Below, piece by piece: positions 16,302-25,078 of a DNA stretch of 64,000 nt. Position 1 is the stretch's first letter. The number at the start of each line of letters is the position of its first letter. The position numbers were made by a program, and so were the translations under genes. The DNA lies in assembly GCA_965276785.1 (NCBI GenBank), contig OZ255629.1, positions 1,302,001-1,366,000 of the forward strand. The letters run 5' to 3'. The DNA is from LMUY01 sp965276785. Its GTDB lineage: Bacteria > Pseudomonadota > Alphaproteobacteria > Acetobacterales > Acetobacteraceae. A model generated the notes under the pieces. That model was not told the DNA's origin, made no database searches, and saw nothing but the letters and a program-made list of their open reading frames with translations.

Positions 16302-17069
16302 TTACGCCGGTTCGTCAGCCGCCGACCGTTTGAACATCGCCCCGAGCGCGCTGGCCATGTCGGTGGGGATGAGCACGGTGGCGCCCCGGTCCTTGTTCAT
16401 CTCGTAGAGCAGGTTCATCTGCCGGAGCTGCAGCGCCACCGAACTCTGGCCGTAAATGCTGGCGGCCAGCAGCACCTGCTCGGCAATCTCCCGCTCGGCC
16501 GAGGCTAACGTCACCCGGGCCTGCTTCTCGCGTTCGGCCTGCGCCTGGCTGCTCATCGCATCCTGCAGCCCGGCTGGAATGGCTACGTCCTTGATCTCCA
16601 CCGAGCGGATGCCCACGCCCCAACTCCCCGTCTTCTCGCCGATGGTGAGGCGGAGCTGCTCGTCGGCGGAGCGGCGGTCGCTGAGCAGGCGGGCCAAGTC
16701 CGATGAGCCGATCATCTCGCGCAGGCTGGTCTGCGCCACCCGCTCGATGGCCTGGCTGTAATTGGCGATGTTGATTGCGGCGGCGCGCGGATCGGTCACC
16801 TGCCAGAACACGATGGCATCCACGCCCACGGCCACCGTGTCGCGGGTGAGCGCCTGCTCGGCGGTGATGGTGGTGGTCTGCACCCGCATGTCGATGACGA
16901 AGGCGACTTGGTCGACGATCGGGAACACGAAATAAAGCCCCGGTCCGCGGATGCCGCGGAAGCGGCCGAGCCGCAGCAGCACCGCGCGATTCCACTCCTG
17001 GGTGAGACGCAAAGAGCGCAGCAGCAGCAGCAGGATCAGGGCTGCGACAACGAGAAGTGCGATCGACAT
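16302..17069 (-). CDS. SPFH/band 7 (stomatin-like) membrane protein
   Basis: A 255-residue slipin/stomatin homologue: an N-terminal transmembrane helix (SIALLVVAALILLLLLRSL), then the band 7 domain with GPGLYFVFPIVDQV, DMRVQTTTITAEQALTRD, the coiled AQAEREKQARVTLASAERE helix and an oligomerisation tail. Such proteins scaffold membrane microdomains and often sit beside a NfeD-like partner, which is absent here. The ATG at 17069 has a GGAG site 6 bases upstream; an ATG at 17099 overlaps the stop of the preceding gene. Confidence 0.93.
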   Translation of the reverse strand: MSIALLVVAALILLLLLRSLRLTQEWNRAVLLRLGRFRGIRGPGLYFVFPIVDQVAFVIDMRVQTTTITAEQALTRDTVAVGVDAIVFWQVTDPRAAAINIANYSQAIERVAQTSLREMIGSSDLARLLSDRRSADEQLRLTIGEKTGSWGVGIRSVEIKDVAIPAGLQDAMSSQAQAEREKQARVTLASAEREIAEQVLLAASIYGQSSVALQLRQMNLLYEMNKDRGATVLIPTDMASALGAMFKRSAADEPA

Positions 17070-17098
17070 CAGGTTCTCCGAAAGGAAATAAGGCGGCA

Positions 17099-17872
17099 TC
17101 AAACGCGTCCGGTGAGGGCGGCCAGGGTGACGGCCATGCGATCGGCAAACCCGCGCGGCGCCGGGTCGGCGGGGCGGCGGAGGTCGCGCCGGGCAAGGAC
17201 GGCGGGCAGGGCGGCCGCTAGGGCGCGTCCGGGGCGGGCGCGGCCGCCGAGCAAGCCCTGCCCCACCGCCGCCAAGCGGGCGAACACGGGCTGCAGCGCG
17301 GGGTCGGCCGGTTTGGCGAGGACGTGCTCCGGGGTAAAGCCGTCGAGATCGAGTTCGTCCGCGGGCAGGAGGCATTGCCCATGATGCGCCAAGGCCGCGA
17401 CGCTGCGCAGGACGCCGGCGGCGCCGTAGCCGGCCCCCAATTCACGCAGGCGGCCCGCAGGAGCAACGCCGAGCAAACGGCCCCCTGCCACGGCGAGCGA
17501 GCCGGCGCCGGCCAGCAGCCACTCGCGCCACTCCGCCACTGTGGCGAACTCCGTGCGCTCGCGCGCTTCCAGCACTGCCAGCAGCTCCGAGGCGTCCAGC
17601 GCTCCCGCCGCCAGCAGGGCGGCGAGCGGGGTGGCCACTTCGTGCGGTCTGCGCGCGCCCTCCACCACCTCGCGCCACCATTGCAAGCGGATCAGCGCCA
17701 TCATCGGCTCCGTAGTGGCTTCGCGCGCCCGGGCGGCCTCGTGATTGAACGCATACAGGGTGAACAACGCCTCTCTGCGATCGGCTGGAGCGAACAGGGC
17801 GGTGAAGAACCGGTCCGGGTCTGCCCGGCGCACCAGGGCGCCCATTGGAGAGAGATCCGCGCCCGATGCCAT
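17099..17872 (-). CDS. Squalene/phytoene synthase-fold protein lacking the Asp-rich motifs
   Basis: A 257-residue protein of the all-alpha trans-isoprenyl diphosphate synthase fold (COG1562). The landmark helix reads FTLYAFNHEAARAREA and is followed by LIRLQWWREVVEG, but the substrate-binding DxxxD clusters of true phytoene or squalene synthases are missing. This pattern fits the NDUFAF6-like branch connected with respiratory complex I assembly rather than hopanoid or carotenoid enzymes. The gene ends at the start of the SPFH gene. Assignment as a non-catalytic homologue is inference. Confidence 0.75.
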   Translation of the reverse strand: MASGADLSPMGALVRRADPDRFFTALFAPADRREALFTLYAFNHEAARAREATTEPMMALIRLQWWREVVEGARRPHEVATPLAALLAAGALDASELLAVLEARERTEFATVAEWREWLLAGAGSLAVAGGRLLGVAPAGRLRELGAGYGAAGVLRSVAALAHHGQCLLPADELDLDGFTPEHVLAKPADPALQPVFARLAAVGQGLLGGRARPGRALAAALPAVLARRDLRRPADPAPRGFADRMAVTLAALTGRV

Positions 17873-17960
17873 GCAACGAACATGGGGGCGGGCGCGCTTG
17901 ACGGGAGGTGGGCCGGGCAGGATGGTCCGGCGAGCCGGAATTCAACCAAGGAGATTGCCC

Positions 17961-18566
17961 ATGGCTTTCGAACTTCCGCCCCTGCCTTACTCGCATGGCG
18001 CGCTGGCCGAGCGCGGCATGTGCCAGGAGACGCTGGAGCTGCATCACGACAAGCACCACCAGGCCTACGTCACCGCGCTGAACGGCTTCGTGGAAAAGGA
18101 CCCGGCGTTGCAGGGCAAGTCGCTGGAGGACATCATCCAGCACACCGCCAAGGAAGGCGGCCCGGTGTTCAACAATGCCGGCCAGCATTGGAACCACGTC
18201 CTGTTCTGGCAGGCGATGAGCCCGACCGATGGCGGCAAGATCCCAGGCAAGCTCGAGGCCAAGATCAGCGAGGACCTCGGCGGCGTGGACAAGTTCAAGG
18301 AGGCGTTCAAGGCCGCCGCCATCAGCCAATTCGGCTCCGGCTGGGCCTGGCTGGTGCTGGGCACGGACGGCAAGCTGAAGGTGACCAAGTCGCCGAACGG
18401 CAGCAACCCGCTGGCGATGGCCGAGGGCCACGCCCTGCTCGGCATCGACGTGTGGGAGCACAGCTATTACCTGGACTTCCGCAATCGGCGGCCGGATTAC
18501 ATCACCAACTGGCTGGATAAGATCGCCAACTATGCGTTTGCCGAGAGCCAGATGTCGGCGGCCTAA
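17961..18566 (+). CDS. sodB: Superoxide dismutase [Fe/Mn]
   Basis: A 201-residue cytoplasmic superoxide dismutase that converts superoxide to oxygen and hydrogen peroxide. It has the N-terminal ELPPLPY, the metal ligand His in LELHHDKHHQAY, a second in NAGQHWNHVLFW, and Asp/His in DVWEHSYYLDFRN. Residues GSGWAWLV and the NNAGQ block favour the iron type, but metal choice cannot be settled from sequence. An AAGGAGA site precedes the ATG at 17961. It is divergent from the phytoene-synthase-fold gene. Confidence 0.96.
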   Translation: MAFELPPLPYSHGALAERGMCQETLELHHDKHHQAYVTALNGFVEKDPALQGKSLEDIIQHTAKEGGPVFNNAGQHWNHVLFWQAMSPTDGGKIPGKLEAKISEDLGGVDKFKEAFKAAAISQFGSGWAWLVLGTDGKLKVTKSPNGSNPLAMAEGHALLGIDVWEHSYYLDFRNRRPDYITNWLDKIANYAFAESQMSAA

Positions 18567-18620
18567 AGGATAGGGCTTAATGCGTCGGGCGGGTGAAATT
18601 CGCTGCGGTGCGACAGAAGA

Positions 18621-18637
18621 GGCGGGTTGCACCCGCC
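18621..18637. terminator. Hairpin downstream of sodB
   Basis: GGCGGGT-TGC-ACCCGCC is a perfect 7-bp stem with a 3-base loop in the 145-bp gap between the convergent sodB and DUF445 genes. No T-run follows, so it is either a bidirectional, rho-assisted end or one of the scattered GGGCGGGTGCAACCCGCC-type repeats. The rest of the gap holds nothing recognised. Confidence 0.45.
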
Positions 18638-18711
18638 CTACGACGAAGCGAACCGAGGTCGCGCAGCGTCATCAACGAAACGGCCGAATGACGCTGCGGG
18701 GCTGGCCGACG

Positions 18712-19983
18712 CTAGAAACTGACGGTACCGAACAGCGCCTTCAGCACGGCGTAGACCAGGCCGCCAAGCACGAAGCCCACCACGGTGCCGTTCACCCGCA
18801 CGTATTGCAGGTCCCGCCCGACACGCAGCTCAAGGCGGTCTACCACGGTGGCGGCATCCCAACGGGCAACTACGTCGCCGATGAAGCCGGCCAGGCTGTG
18901 CTGGGCGGAGGGCAGTACGCCGGCGACGATGGTCTCCGCGGCGCGTTGCAGGCGCGTGCGGGCTGCCGGGTCGGACTCCAGCATGGCACCAACATTGGCC
19001 AGCGTGCTCTCGATCAAGCCCATGACATGGCCGCCCGGTTTGCCGGCATCCGCCTCCAGCGCCAAGCGGAGCCGCGCCCACACGTCCCACAGCCACGCTT
19101 GCACCGTCTCATGCGCCACCACCTGGCGGATGGCGCGGCCGATCTCGGCCGCCCGCTCGGGGTCGGTTTCCATCCGGCCGATCTCGGCGCGCATCCAGAG
19201 GTCGAACGCCTCGCGCAGCTCCGACCCGTCCGGGCCCACCTTGTCCAGTTCCCCATTCAGCGTCGTGAGCACCCGCCGGGCGACCTGCGCGCCGAGCGCC
19301 CAGCCCACCAAGCGGCCGCCCTGTTCGCGCACCCGCTCGGCAATCACGGTGCGGAGATGATCCTCCTTGGCGGCGAGTAACGCGCGGAACTGGGACAAAA
19401 TGAACGACAACACGTCCTGATGGCGGCCGCTATCCAGCATGCCGTGTAGCGCGCGCGCCACGACTGCGCTGGCGCCGCGGCCGCCCAGGATGCGCGGCGC
19501 CAGGCGCGTCATCAGCCGTCGCGCCCGCCCGTCCTCTACGCTGGCCAGCACGCGGGGCAACATGGCGGCAATGGCCTCGGCGGCGGGGCGCGCGGCCGCC
19601 GGGTCGGCGAAGAAGCGATGCAGGATACCCGCCAAGTCGATCCGGCTCATCGCGCTACGCAGCTCGGCCTCGGTGAACACATGGGTGGCGACGAAGCGGC
19701 CGAGCGCCCGGCCGAGCCGCTCCTTTTGCGCCGGGATGATAGCCGTGTGCGGAATTGGCAGCCCCAAGGGGTGGCGAAACAGGGCGGTGATAGCGAACCA
19801 GTCCGCCACGCCGCCGACGAAGCCCGCCTTGGCGGCGGCCTGCAGCACCTCTGAGCCCCAGCCCGCTGGTAGCAAGTAGCTGGCGAGAGTGAGCGCGGCC
19901 ATCGCAACCAGCAGAGACGTGGCGAAAGCGCGATAGCGGGCGAGCGAACGCCGGGCCAGCCGGTCGGGGTCGTCGAAAGACAT
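18712..19983 (-). CDS. DUF445 family membrane protein (YjiN-like)
   Basis: A 423-residue member of the DUF445 family of unknown function. One N-terminal transmembrane helix (ATSLLVAMAALTLASYLLP) is followed by the family signature AAKAGFVGGVADWFAITALFR and HPLGLPIPHTAIIPAQKER, a long helical middle with repeated HRF/VED segments, and a C-terminal hydrophobic VNGTVVGFVLGGLVYAVLKAL helix. The ATG at 19983 is the natural start. It is divergent from the PEPC-like gene. Confidence 0.88.
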   Translation of the reverse strand: MSFDDPDRLARRSLARYRAFATSLLVAMAALTLASYLLPAGWGSEVLQAAAKAGFVGGVADWFAITALFRHPLGLPIPHTAIIPAQKERLGRALGRFVATHVFTEAELRSAMSRIDLAGILHRFFADPAAARPAAEAIAAMLPRVLASVEDGRARRLMTRLAPRILGGRGASAVVARALHGMLDSGRHQDVLSFILSQFRALLAAKEDHLRTVIAERVREQGGRLVGWALGAQVARRVLTTLNGELDKVGPDGSELREAFDLWMRAEIGRMETDPERAAEIGRAIRQVVAHETVQAWLWDVWARLRLALEADAGKPGGHVMGLIESTLANVGAMLESDPAARTRLQRAAETIVAGVLPSAQHSLAGFIGDVVARWDAATVVDRLELRVGRDLQYVRVNGTVVGFVLGGLVYAVLKALFGTVSF

Positions 19984-20101
19984 GGCATGGTGGTAGCACA
20001 GCCCCGCGAGCCGCGCGCGCGAGGCCGGGTTTGCGCGAGGGTGGCTCGGGGCAGGAAGGATGCGCCTTGCAGAGCGACACGCCGCGCCGCACAATGCAGC
20101 C

Positions 20102-22882
20102 ATGCAAGAACAACGAGGCCCTATGCCGGAGCCGGAGCAAGCCGCCGCGCTGGTGCAAGAGCTGTTGGCCTTGGTGCAAGGGGCGCGCGAGCATAGCCGG
20201 GACGAACCGTTCAGCAGCCCAGTGCTTTCGGTGGCGTTGCAGGTGGTTCGCCGCTTCGACGCCGGTCTGCTGACGCTGGACTCATTGGACGCCGTGGTCC
20301 GCATGCTGCGGGATCGCGCTTTTGACGCCAGGGCGGCGCGGTTGCGAGACTATGTGGGTGGGCTTGAAGGCTCCGCCGCGGCGCTCGACGCCGTGGCCGC
20401 CCGCCTGGTGCGGCCCGACCCGGCGGACAGCCCGGTGCCGTTCCGCAACTTCCGCGCGGCGGTGGAGCACACCCGGTTTGCCGCAGTGTTCACGGCGCAT
20501 CCGACCTTTTCGCTGCCCGCCGATATCTCGGCCGCCCTTGCCGCTGCGGCGTCCGGCCAGCCGGCGGTGCGGTTCGCGTCGCACCGCCCGTCCAAACCGG
20601 CGCTCGAGGAGGAGTTCGAGCAGGCCGTGGCCGCCATCGGCCGCGGGCGGGACGCCATCGACCGGCTGACCGCCGCACTGCTGCAGGCCGCCGCCGCGGT
20701 CTGGCCCGACCGCTGGCGCAGCCTGTCGCCGTGCCCGGTGATCCTCGCCTCCTGGGTGGGCTACGACACGGACGGGCGCACCGATATCGGCTGGTGGGAT
20801 ACGCTGCGCCTGCGGCTGGTGATGAAGCGGCTGCAGCTCGCGCGCATCCGCAGCCAAGTGGGAACGGGCGCCGCCGCCGCGCGGCTGGACACCGCGCTTG
20901 CCGCCGTGGAGGCGCAGTTGGCGGCCGCCCCGTCGGGCCCGGACCCGGATGCCGTAGCGGCGTTCGCCGCCGCCTTGGTCGGCCAGCGCGACGCCGCCCT
21001 GGTGAGCGTTGCCCCCGTGCTGGCGTTGCTCGACCAGGAGATTGCCACCGCGGCCGATCCGCTGCCGCTCGCCACGGCGCGGGCCGGCTTGGCCAGCCAT
21101 GGGCTGTCGCTCGCTCATACCCATGTGCGGCTGAATTCATCCCAATTGCACAATGCGGCCCGCGTGCGGCTCGGGCTGGCCGACCCGCCGGCCGATGCCA
21201 GCCGCCGCCGGGTGTTGCTGAGCGCGATTGGCACGGCGCTCGATCGGGTGCAGCGCGAGCCGGTCGATTTCGGAGCCCTCCTGGGCGAGCAGGCCTCCGC
21301 CGTGCGGCTGATGATGGCGGTGGCGCAGATCGTCAAGCATGTCGACAACGACGCGCCCGTCCGCTTCCTGATTGCCGAGACCGAGAGCGGCTATACCTTG
21401 CTCACCGCGCTCTGGCTGGCCCGGCTGCTCGGCATCGAACGCCAGGTTGAGATCAGCCCGCTGTTTGAGACGGCCGAGGCGCTGGAGCAGGGTGCTCAGG
21501 TTATCGCCGAGGCGCTGCGTTCGCCACATTGGTGCGACTACCTGCGCGCCACCGGCCGGATGTGCCTGCAATTCGGCTACTCGGATAGCGGCCGCTATGT
21601 AGGCCAATTGGCTGCCTCCTACCTGATCGAGCGGCTGCGATTGAAGGTGGCGGATTTGCTGGCCAAGCACGGCCTACAGGACGTGGAAGTGGTGCTATTC
21701 GACACCCAGGGCGAGAGCATCGGCCGCGGCGCCCATCCCGGCTCGCTGGCCGACCGGCTGAAATACCTCTCGCCCACCGCCAGCCGGCAGGCGTTCGCCG
21801 CCGCCCGCATCCGGACGCGAAACGAAAGCGCGTTCCAAGGTGGCGACGGCTACCTCTTGTTCGGCACGGCCGCGCTGGCCGAAGCGACAGTCGCGCGCAT
21901 CGCCGAGCATGCCTTCGCCACCCTGCCGCAGGGCGAAGACCCGATCTACGCCGAGCCAGACTTTGCCGCGGACTTCTTCACCACCATCAACCGCGGCATG
22001 CATGAGTTGGTCGAGGACCCGGGCTACGCCGCTCTGCTCGGCGCGTTCGGGCCCGCTTTGCTCGATCCGACCGGATCCCGCCCCTCCGCCCGCCAATCCG
22101 ACAGCGGCGGCCCCGCCGCCATCCGCCACCCGCGCGAGCTGCGGGCGATCCCGAACAACGCCATTTTGCAGCAACTCGGCTGGTGCGCCAATACGCTGCA
22201 GGGGCTAGGGGCGGCGGCCTCCCGGCATCCGGACGTGTTCGAGCCTTTGCGCGAGACCAGCCCGCGCTTCCGCCGCGCGATCGATTTTGCCGAGCATGCG
22301 CTGGCCCATTCCGACCTGGACGTGCTGCGGGCCATGGTGGGCCTGGTGGACCCCGGCGCTTGGCTCGACCGGGTGCCGCACGCCACCATTCCGGGCCGCG
22401 CGGCCGCCCTGATGAGCGTGGCCCGGGCGTTGGAGCGTTTGGGCCTGTGGCAACCGGTGCGCGCGATGTCGCTGCGCATCCAGATGGACTACCTGGCTCT
22501 GGCCGATGTCTGGCCGGACCGGCCTCGCATGCAGGCTGCCGAGGTGTTGCTGCATGCGCTGCGGATTGCGGCCATCCAGCGCATTTGGCTGCTCGGCACC
22601 GCCATCCCAGAATTCGCGCCGCGCCACGCTTTGACCCGGGCTGGTTTGGAAGACCGGCTGCTGCGGCTGGATGTGCCGGCCTGCCTGGCGCTGGTGGCGG
22701 AGATCTTCCCCAACCGGCCCGACCCGGCAGCGGCGCGCGACTACGCCGAGCCGCCGGGCCGCCGCAACGCCGTGTCGTACGGGCGGGAGCACGCCGAGAT
22801 ATTCGAGCCGATCCGGCAACTTTTCGCCACGGTACGCGAGATCAGCGCCGCCATCACCCACGAGGTCGGCGCGTTCGGCTGA
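20102..22882 (+). CDS. Divergent phosphoenolpyruvate carboxylase-like protein
   Basis: A 926-residue protein aligned by eye with PEP carboxylase, which makes oxaloacetate from PEP and bicarbonate. Landmarks remain but are altered: VFTAHPTFSL (usual VLTAHPTE), SWVGYDTDGRTDIGW (usual GxDRDGNP), FGYSDSGRYVGQLAAS, then VVLFDTQGESIGRGAHPG where active enzymes have FHGRGGxxGRGGGP, and RAIPNNAILQQLGW near the end. The catalytic His and the first Arg of the mobile loop are therefore replaced (His-Gly-Arg-Gly-Gly by Asp-Thr-Gln-Gly-Glu). The length matches the family. Whether it still carboxylates PEP is open. Confidence 0.8.
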   Translation: MQEQRGPMPEPEQAAALVQELLALVQGAREHSRDEPFSSPVLSVALQVVRRFDAGLLTLDSLDAVVRMLRDRAFDARAARLRDYVGGLEGSAAALDAVAARLVRPDPADSPVPFRNFRAAVEHTRFAAVFTAHPTFSLPADISAALAAAASGQPAVRFASHRPSKPALEEEFEQAVAAIGRGRDAIDRLTAALLQAAAAVWPDRWRSLSPCPVILASWVGYDTDGRTDIGWWDTLRLRLVMKRLQLARIRSQVGTGAAAARLDTALAAVEAQLAAAPSGPDPDAVAAFAAALVGQRDAALVSVAPVLALLDQEIATAADPLPLATARAGLASHGLSLAHTHVRLNSSQLHNAARVRLGLADPPADASRRRVLLSAIGTALDRVQREPVDFGALLGEQASAVRLMMAVAQIVKHVDNDAPVRFLIAETESGYTLLTALWLARLLGIERQVEISPLFETAEALEQGAQVIAEALRSPHWCDYLRATGRMCLQFGYSDSGRYVGQLAASYLIERLRLKVADLLAKHGLQDVEVVLFDTQGESIGRGAHPGSLADRLKYLSPTASRQAFAAARIRTRNESAFQGGDGYLLFGTAALAEATVARIAEHAFATLPQGEDPIYAEPDFAADFFTTINRGMHELVEDPGYAALLGAFGPALLDPTGSRPSARQSDSGGPAAIRHPRELRAIPNNAILQQLGWCANTLQGLGAAASRHPDVFEPLRETSPRFRRAIDFAEHALAHSDLDVLRAMVGLVDPGAWLDRVPHATIPGRAAALMSVARALERLGLWQPVRAMSLRIQMDYLALADVWPDRPRMQAAEVLLHALRIAAIQRIWLLGTAIPEFAPRHALTRAGLEDRLLRLDVPACLALVAEIFPNRPDPAAARDYAEPPGRRNAVSYGREHAEIFEPIRQLFATVREISAAITHEVGAFG

Positions 22883-22944
22883 CCGCGTTAGCGATTTGGT
22901 GACGAGCCTGTGCGACCTTGGTGCCCGTCACCCAGGATGCACTC

Positions 22945-23412
22945 ATGGCAGCCTCTTCCAGCCCGGATCATGGATACGAACTGCTGGCTTTTCGCGTCGG
23001 CGAGCAGGAGTTCTGCATCGATATCACGTCGGTCCGGGAGATCCGTGGCTGGACGCCGACCACGCCGCTGCCGCATGCGCCTGCGTTCGTCAAGGGTGTG
23101 GTGAATCTACGCGGCACGGCCGTTCCGGTGATCGATTTGAACGAACGGCTCGGCTTCCACCTGTCTGAACCGGGGCCGCAGCATGTCATTGTGGTGGTGC
23201 ATGTCGGCAGTGAGTTGGCTGGCCTTTTGGTGGATGGCGTGTCGGGTATTGTCACCGCTACGGATGGCATGATCCAGCCTGTCCCGCCCATCGCCGCGAG
23301 CCGCACGCGCAACTACGTCGAGGGCCTGCTCACGGTGGAAGACCGCATGGTGGGCGTGCTGCGGACCAGCCAGCTCGTGTCGGAAGCGGCGGGGCTGCCG
23401 AAGGCGGCTTGA
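22945..23412 (+). CDS. cheW: CheW-like chemotaxis coupling protein
   Basis: A 155-residue single CheW domain, the adaptor between chemoreceptors and the CheA kinase. Typical blocks are visible: LLAFRVGEQEFCIDITSVREI, FVKGVVNLRGTAVPVIDLNERL, VGSELAGLLVDGVSGI and a C-terminal VEGLLTVEDRMVGVL. The ATG at 22945 follows AGGA 7 bases upstream; the frame stays open to a TTG at 22918. No other che gene is in the window, so it is an isolated copy. Confidence 0.92.
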   Translation: MAASSSPDHGYELLAFRVGEQEFCIDITSVREIRGWTPTTPLPHAPAFVKGVVNLRGTAVPVIDLNERLGFHLSEPGPQHVIVVVHVGSELAGLLVDGVSGIVTATDGMIQPVPPIAASRTRNYVEGLLTVEDRMVGVLRTSQLVSEAAGLPKAA

Positions 23413-23457
23413 CCAACAAGCGGCGCGGGGTCGCATCCGGCACGAGGAGCGGCGGCA

Positions 23458-23633
23458 TTACGCCAGCTCCAGTTCCGCCTCGATCTCGACGGCACGTTGA
23501 ACGGCAAGGCGGCTACGCCGATAGTGACCTGGGCATGGTCGCCGATCCCCGGCCCGAACGCCTCGGCAATCACCGACCACTCGCCGTTCATCAGCACGGG
23601 CAAGCCCGTGAAGCCCAGTGCGGCGCAAACCAT
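23458..23633 (-). pseudogene. Remnant of a RidA/YjgF-family gene (frameshifted C-terminal part)
   Basis: On the minus strand one frame encodes LTGFxx-like LGFTGLPVLMNGEWSV, then EAFGPGIGDHAQVTIGVAAL and PFNV, which match the C-terminal half of RidA-family proteins. The family's end, AVEIEAELELA and a stop, follows in another frame, so a single missing base at about 23490-23500 separates the two. The N-terminal half of the gene is gone: the frame meets a stop at 23679. It lies between cheW and a small YCII-like gene. Confidence 0.65.
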
Positions 23634-23697
23634 GCCATAGACCCGCCAAAAACGCTGATGGCGTCGCCCGCGGACGTATTATTGAAAGGAGCAAGTC

Positions 23698-24000
23698 ATG
23701 AAGATCCTCGCATTGCTGACGCCCGCCGCCGGCAAGACCCCGGCCGATTTCGGCCCGCTGGTCTTGGCCGAGGAGAAGGCGGCGTGGGCCGCCTACCGCG
23801 CCGGCACCATCCGGGACCTGTATTTCCAGCCGGAGCCGTTGACGGTGAGCCTGGTGTTCGAGGCCGCGGACCACGCGGAAGTAGAGGCCGCGCTGAGGGC
23901 GTTCCCGATGATCGCCGCCGGCCTGCTCGACACCCGCCTTGTAACCCTTGGACCCTGGACGATGCTTGAGACGCTGTTCGACAAGGCCCACCTCGCATGA
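23698..24000 (+). CDS. Small dimeric alpha/beta-barrel protein (YCII/muconolactone isomerase-like)
   Basis: A 100-residue protein of the ferredoxin-like dimeric alpha/beta-barrel class: strand MKILALLTP, helix PADFGPLVLAEEKAAWAAYRAG, strands IRDLYFQPEPLTVSLVFEA, helix AEVEAALRAFPM and strand LVTLGPW. This pattern fits muconolactone isomerase- or YCII-like proteins; the catalytic residues cannot be assigned. AAAGGAG lies 7 bases ahead of the ATG. The 188 bp after it hold nothing recognised. Confidence 0.7.
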   Translation: MKILALLTPAAGKTPADFGPLVLAEEKAAWAAYRAGTIRDLYFQPEPLTVSLVFEAADHAEVEAALRAFPMIAAGLLDTRLVTLGPWTMLETLFDKAHLA

Positions 24001-24188
24001 CCGGCTATGCGCGCGTGATCACCTAGTTTTTGCGATCTCGGCGTGGCGTCGGGCCACTCCTTCGGTGGGCCAATTGCGCGAGACACGGTGCCGCCAGTGT
24101 CCGTCAATGACCCGTGACCGGCACCCCGGCCCACCCGGCGTAGGCGGTGCCAGACTGATACACCCGTCCAACGCCGGGCAAACCTCAT

Positions 24189-24938
24189 TCAGACCTGTGC
24201 CCAGCCGCCATCTACGGAGAGCTCGGCACCTGTCACGTAGGCCGCGTCATCCGAAGCGAGAAACAGGACAGTCTTTGCAACTTCGTCGGCGGTGCCGCTG
24301 CGGCCCATTGGAATCTGGGTGTGCGCCTGTGCGTTGACCTGCTGGATCATTTCGTCGTTCAGGCCCACCTTGCGCATGATGTTCGTGTCGATGTGTCCCG
24401 GCGCCAAGGCGTTTACCCGAATACCCTTTGCGGACAGTTCTGCCGTAAGCGACCGTGCCAAGGATCGAATAGCCGCTTTGGTCGCTGCATAAACACTGAA
24501 GCCGGGGCGGCCCTGCGAGCCAAGGATCGAAGTGTTGAGGATCACCGAGCCGCCCGCTGTCATCAACGTAACGAGCTTCTGCACCGTAAAGAATGTGCCT
24601 TTGAAGTTGGTGTCGGCGGTGAAATCAAAATCGTCTTCAGACACTTGCTCGAACAGCCCGGGCGTTCCGCCACCCGCATTGGCGAAGAGAACATCGACGC
24701 GCCCATACCTTTCCTCGACGTGCGCGCGGAGCGCATCGAGGTCTGAGACCGTCGAGATGTCACTGCGGAACGCCTCGACGTTGTTCCCGATGTGCCCCGC
24801 GGCACCATCCAGCGCCGCCTGATCGCGGCCGGTGATGACGACCCTCGCACCTTCATGGACGAACAGCTTGGCCGTCGCCAATCCCATGCCGTCGCTGCCA
24901 CCGGTGACGACAGCAATTTTCCCGTCCAACTTACCCAT
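24189..24938 (-). CDS. SDR-family oxidoreductase (classical)
   Basis: A 249-residue classical short-chain dehydrogenase. It has TGGSDGMGLATA for the cofactor, NAG in FANAGGG, catalytic Ser in LNTSILGSQ, YAATK as the YxxxK site, and the C-terminal LSVDGGW. Arg in ITGRDQ near the second strand suggests NADP. It is divergent from a TetR-family regulator with 140 bp between the starts, and that region has inverted repeats, so the regulator probably represses it. Confidence 0.93.
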   Translation of the reverse strand: MGKLDGKIAVVTGGSDGMGLATAKLFVHEGARVVITGRDQAALDGAAGHIGNNVEAFRSDISTVSDLDALRAHVEERYGRVDVLFANAGGGTPGLFEQVSEDDFDFTADTNFKGTFFTVQKLVTLMTAGGSVILNTSILGSQGRPGFSVYAATKAAIRSLARSLTAELSAKGIRVNALAPGHIDTNIMRKVGLNDEMIQQVNAQAHTQIPMGRSGTADEVAKTVLFLASDDAAYVTGAELSVDGGWAQV

Positions 24939-25048
24939 GCTCGCCTCCTGAAATGCGTTCCGTCGGCAGCCACAGGAAGAGCGAGGCAGTGAGCAGGCTC
25001 ACGTCCCAATTCCCTTGCGGATGGACCGACGGCGACGAGCCGATTATA

Positions 25049-25078
25049 TGAAGATTTCTTCAGATGCGGGATTCGCAT
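25049..25078. promoter_or_regulatory. Candidate TetR operator in the SDR/tetR divergent region
   Basis: Two inverted repeats lie side by side just before the regulator: TGAAGA-TT-TCTTCA (25049-25062) and ATGCG-GGATT-CGCAT (25064-25078). The first is a perfect 6+6 palindrome of the size TetR dimers bind. Both are AT-richer than the surroundings and lie within the space that must hold the tetR promoter. Assignment to the neighbouring regulator is inference. Confidence 0.5.
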
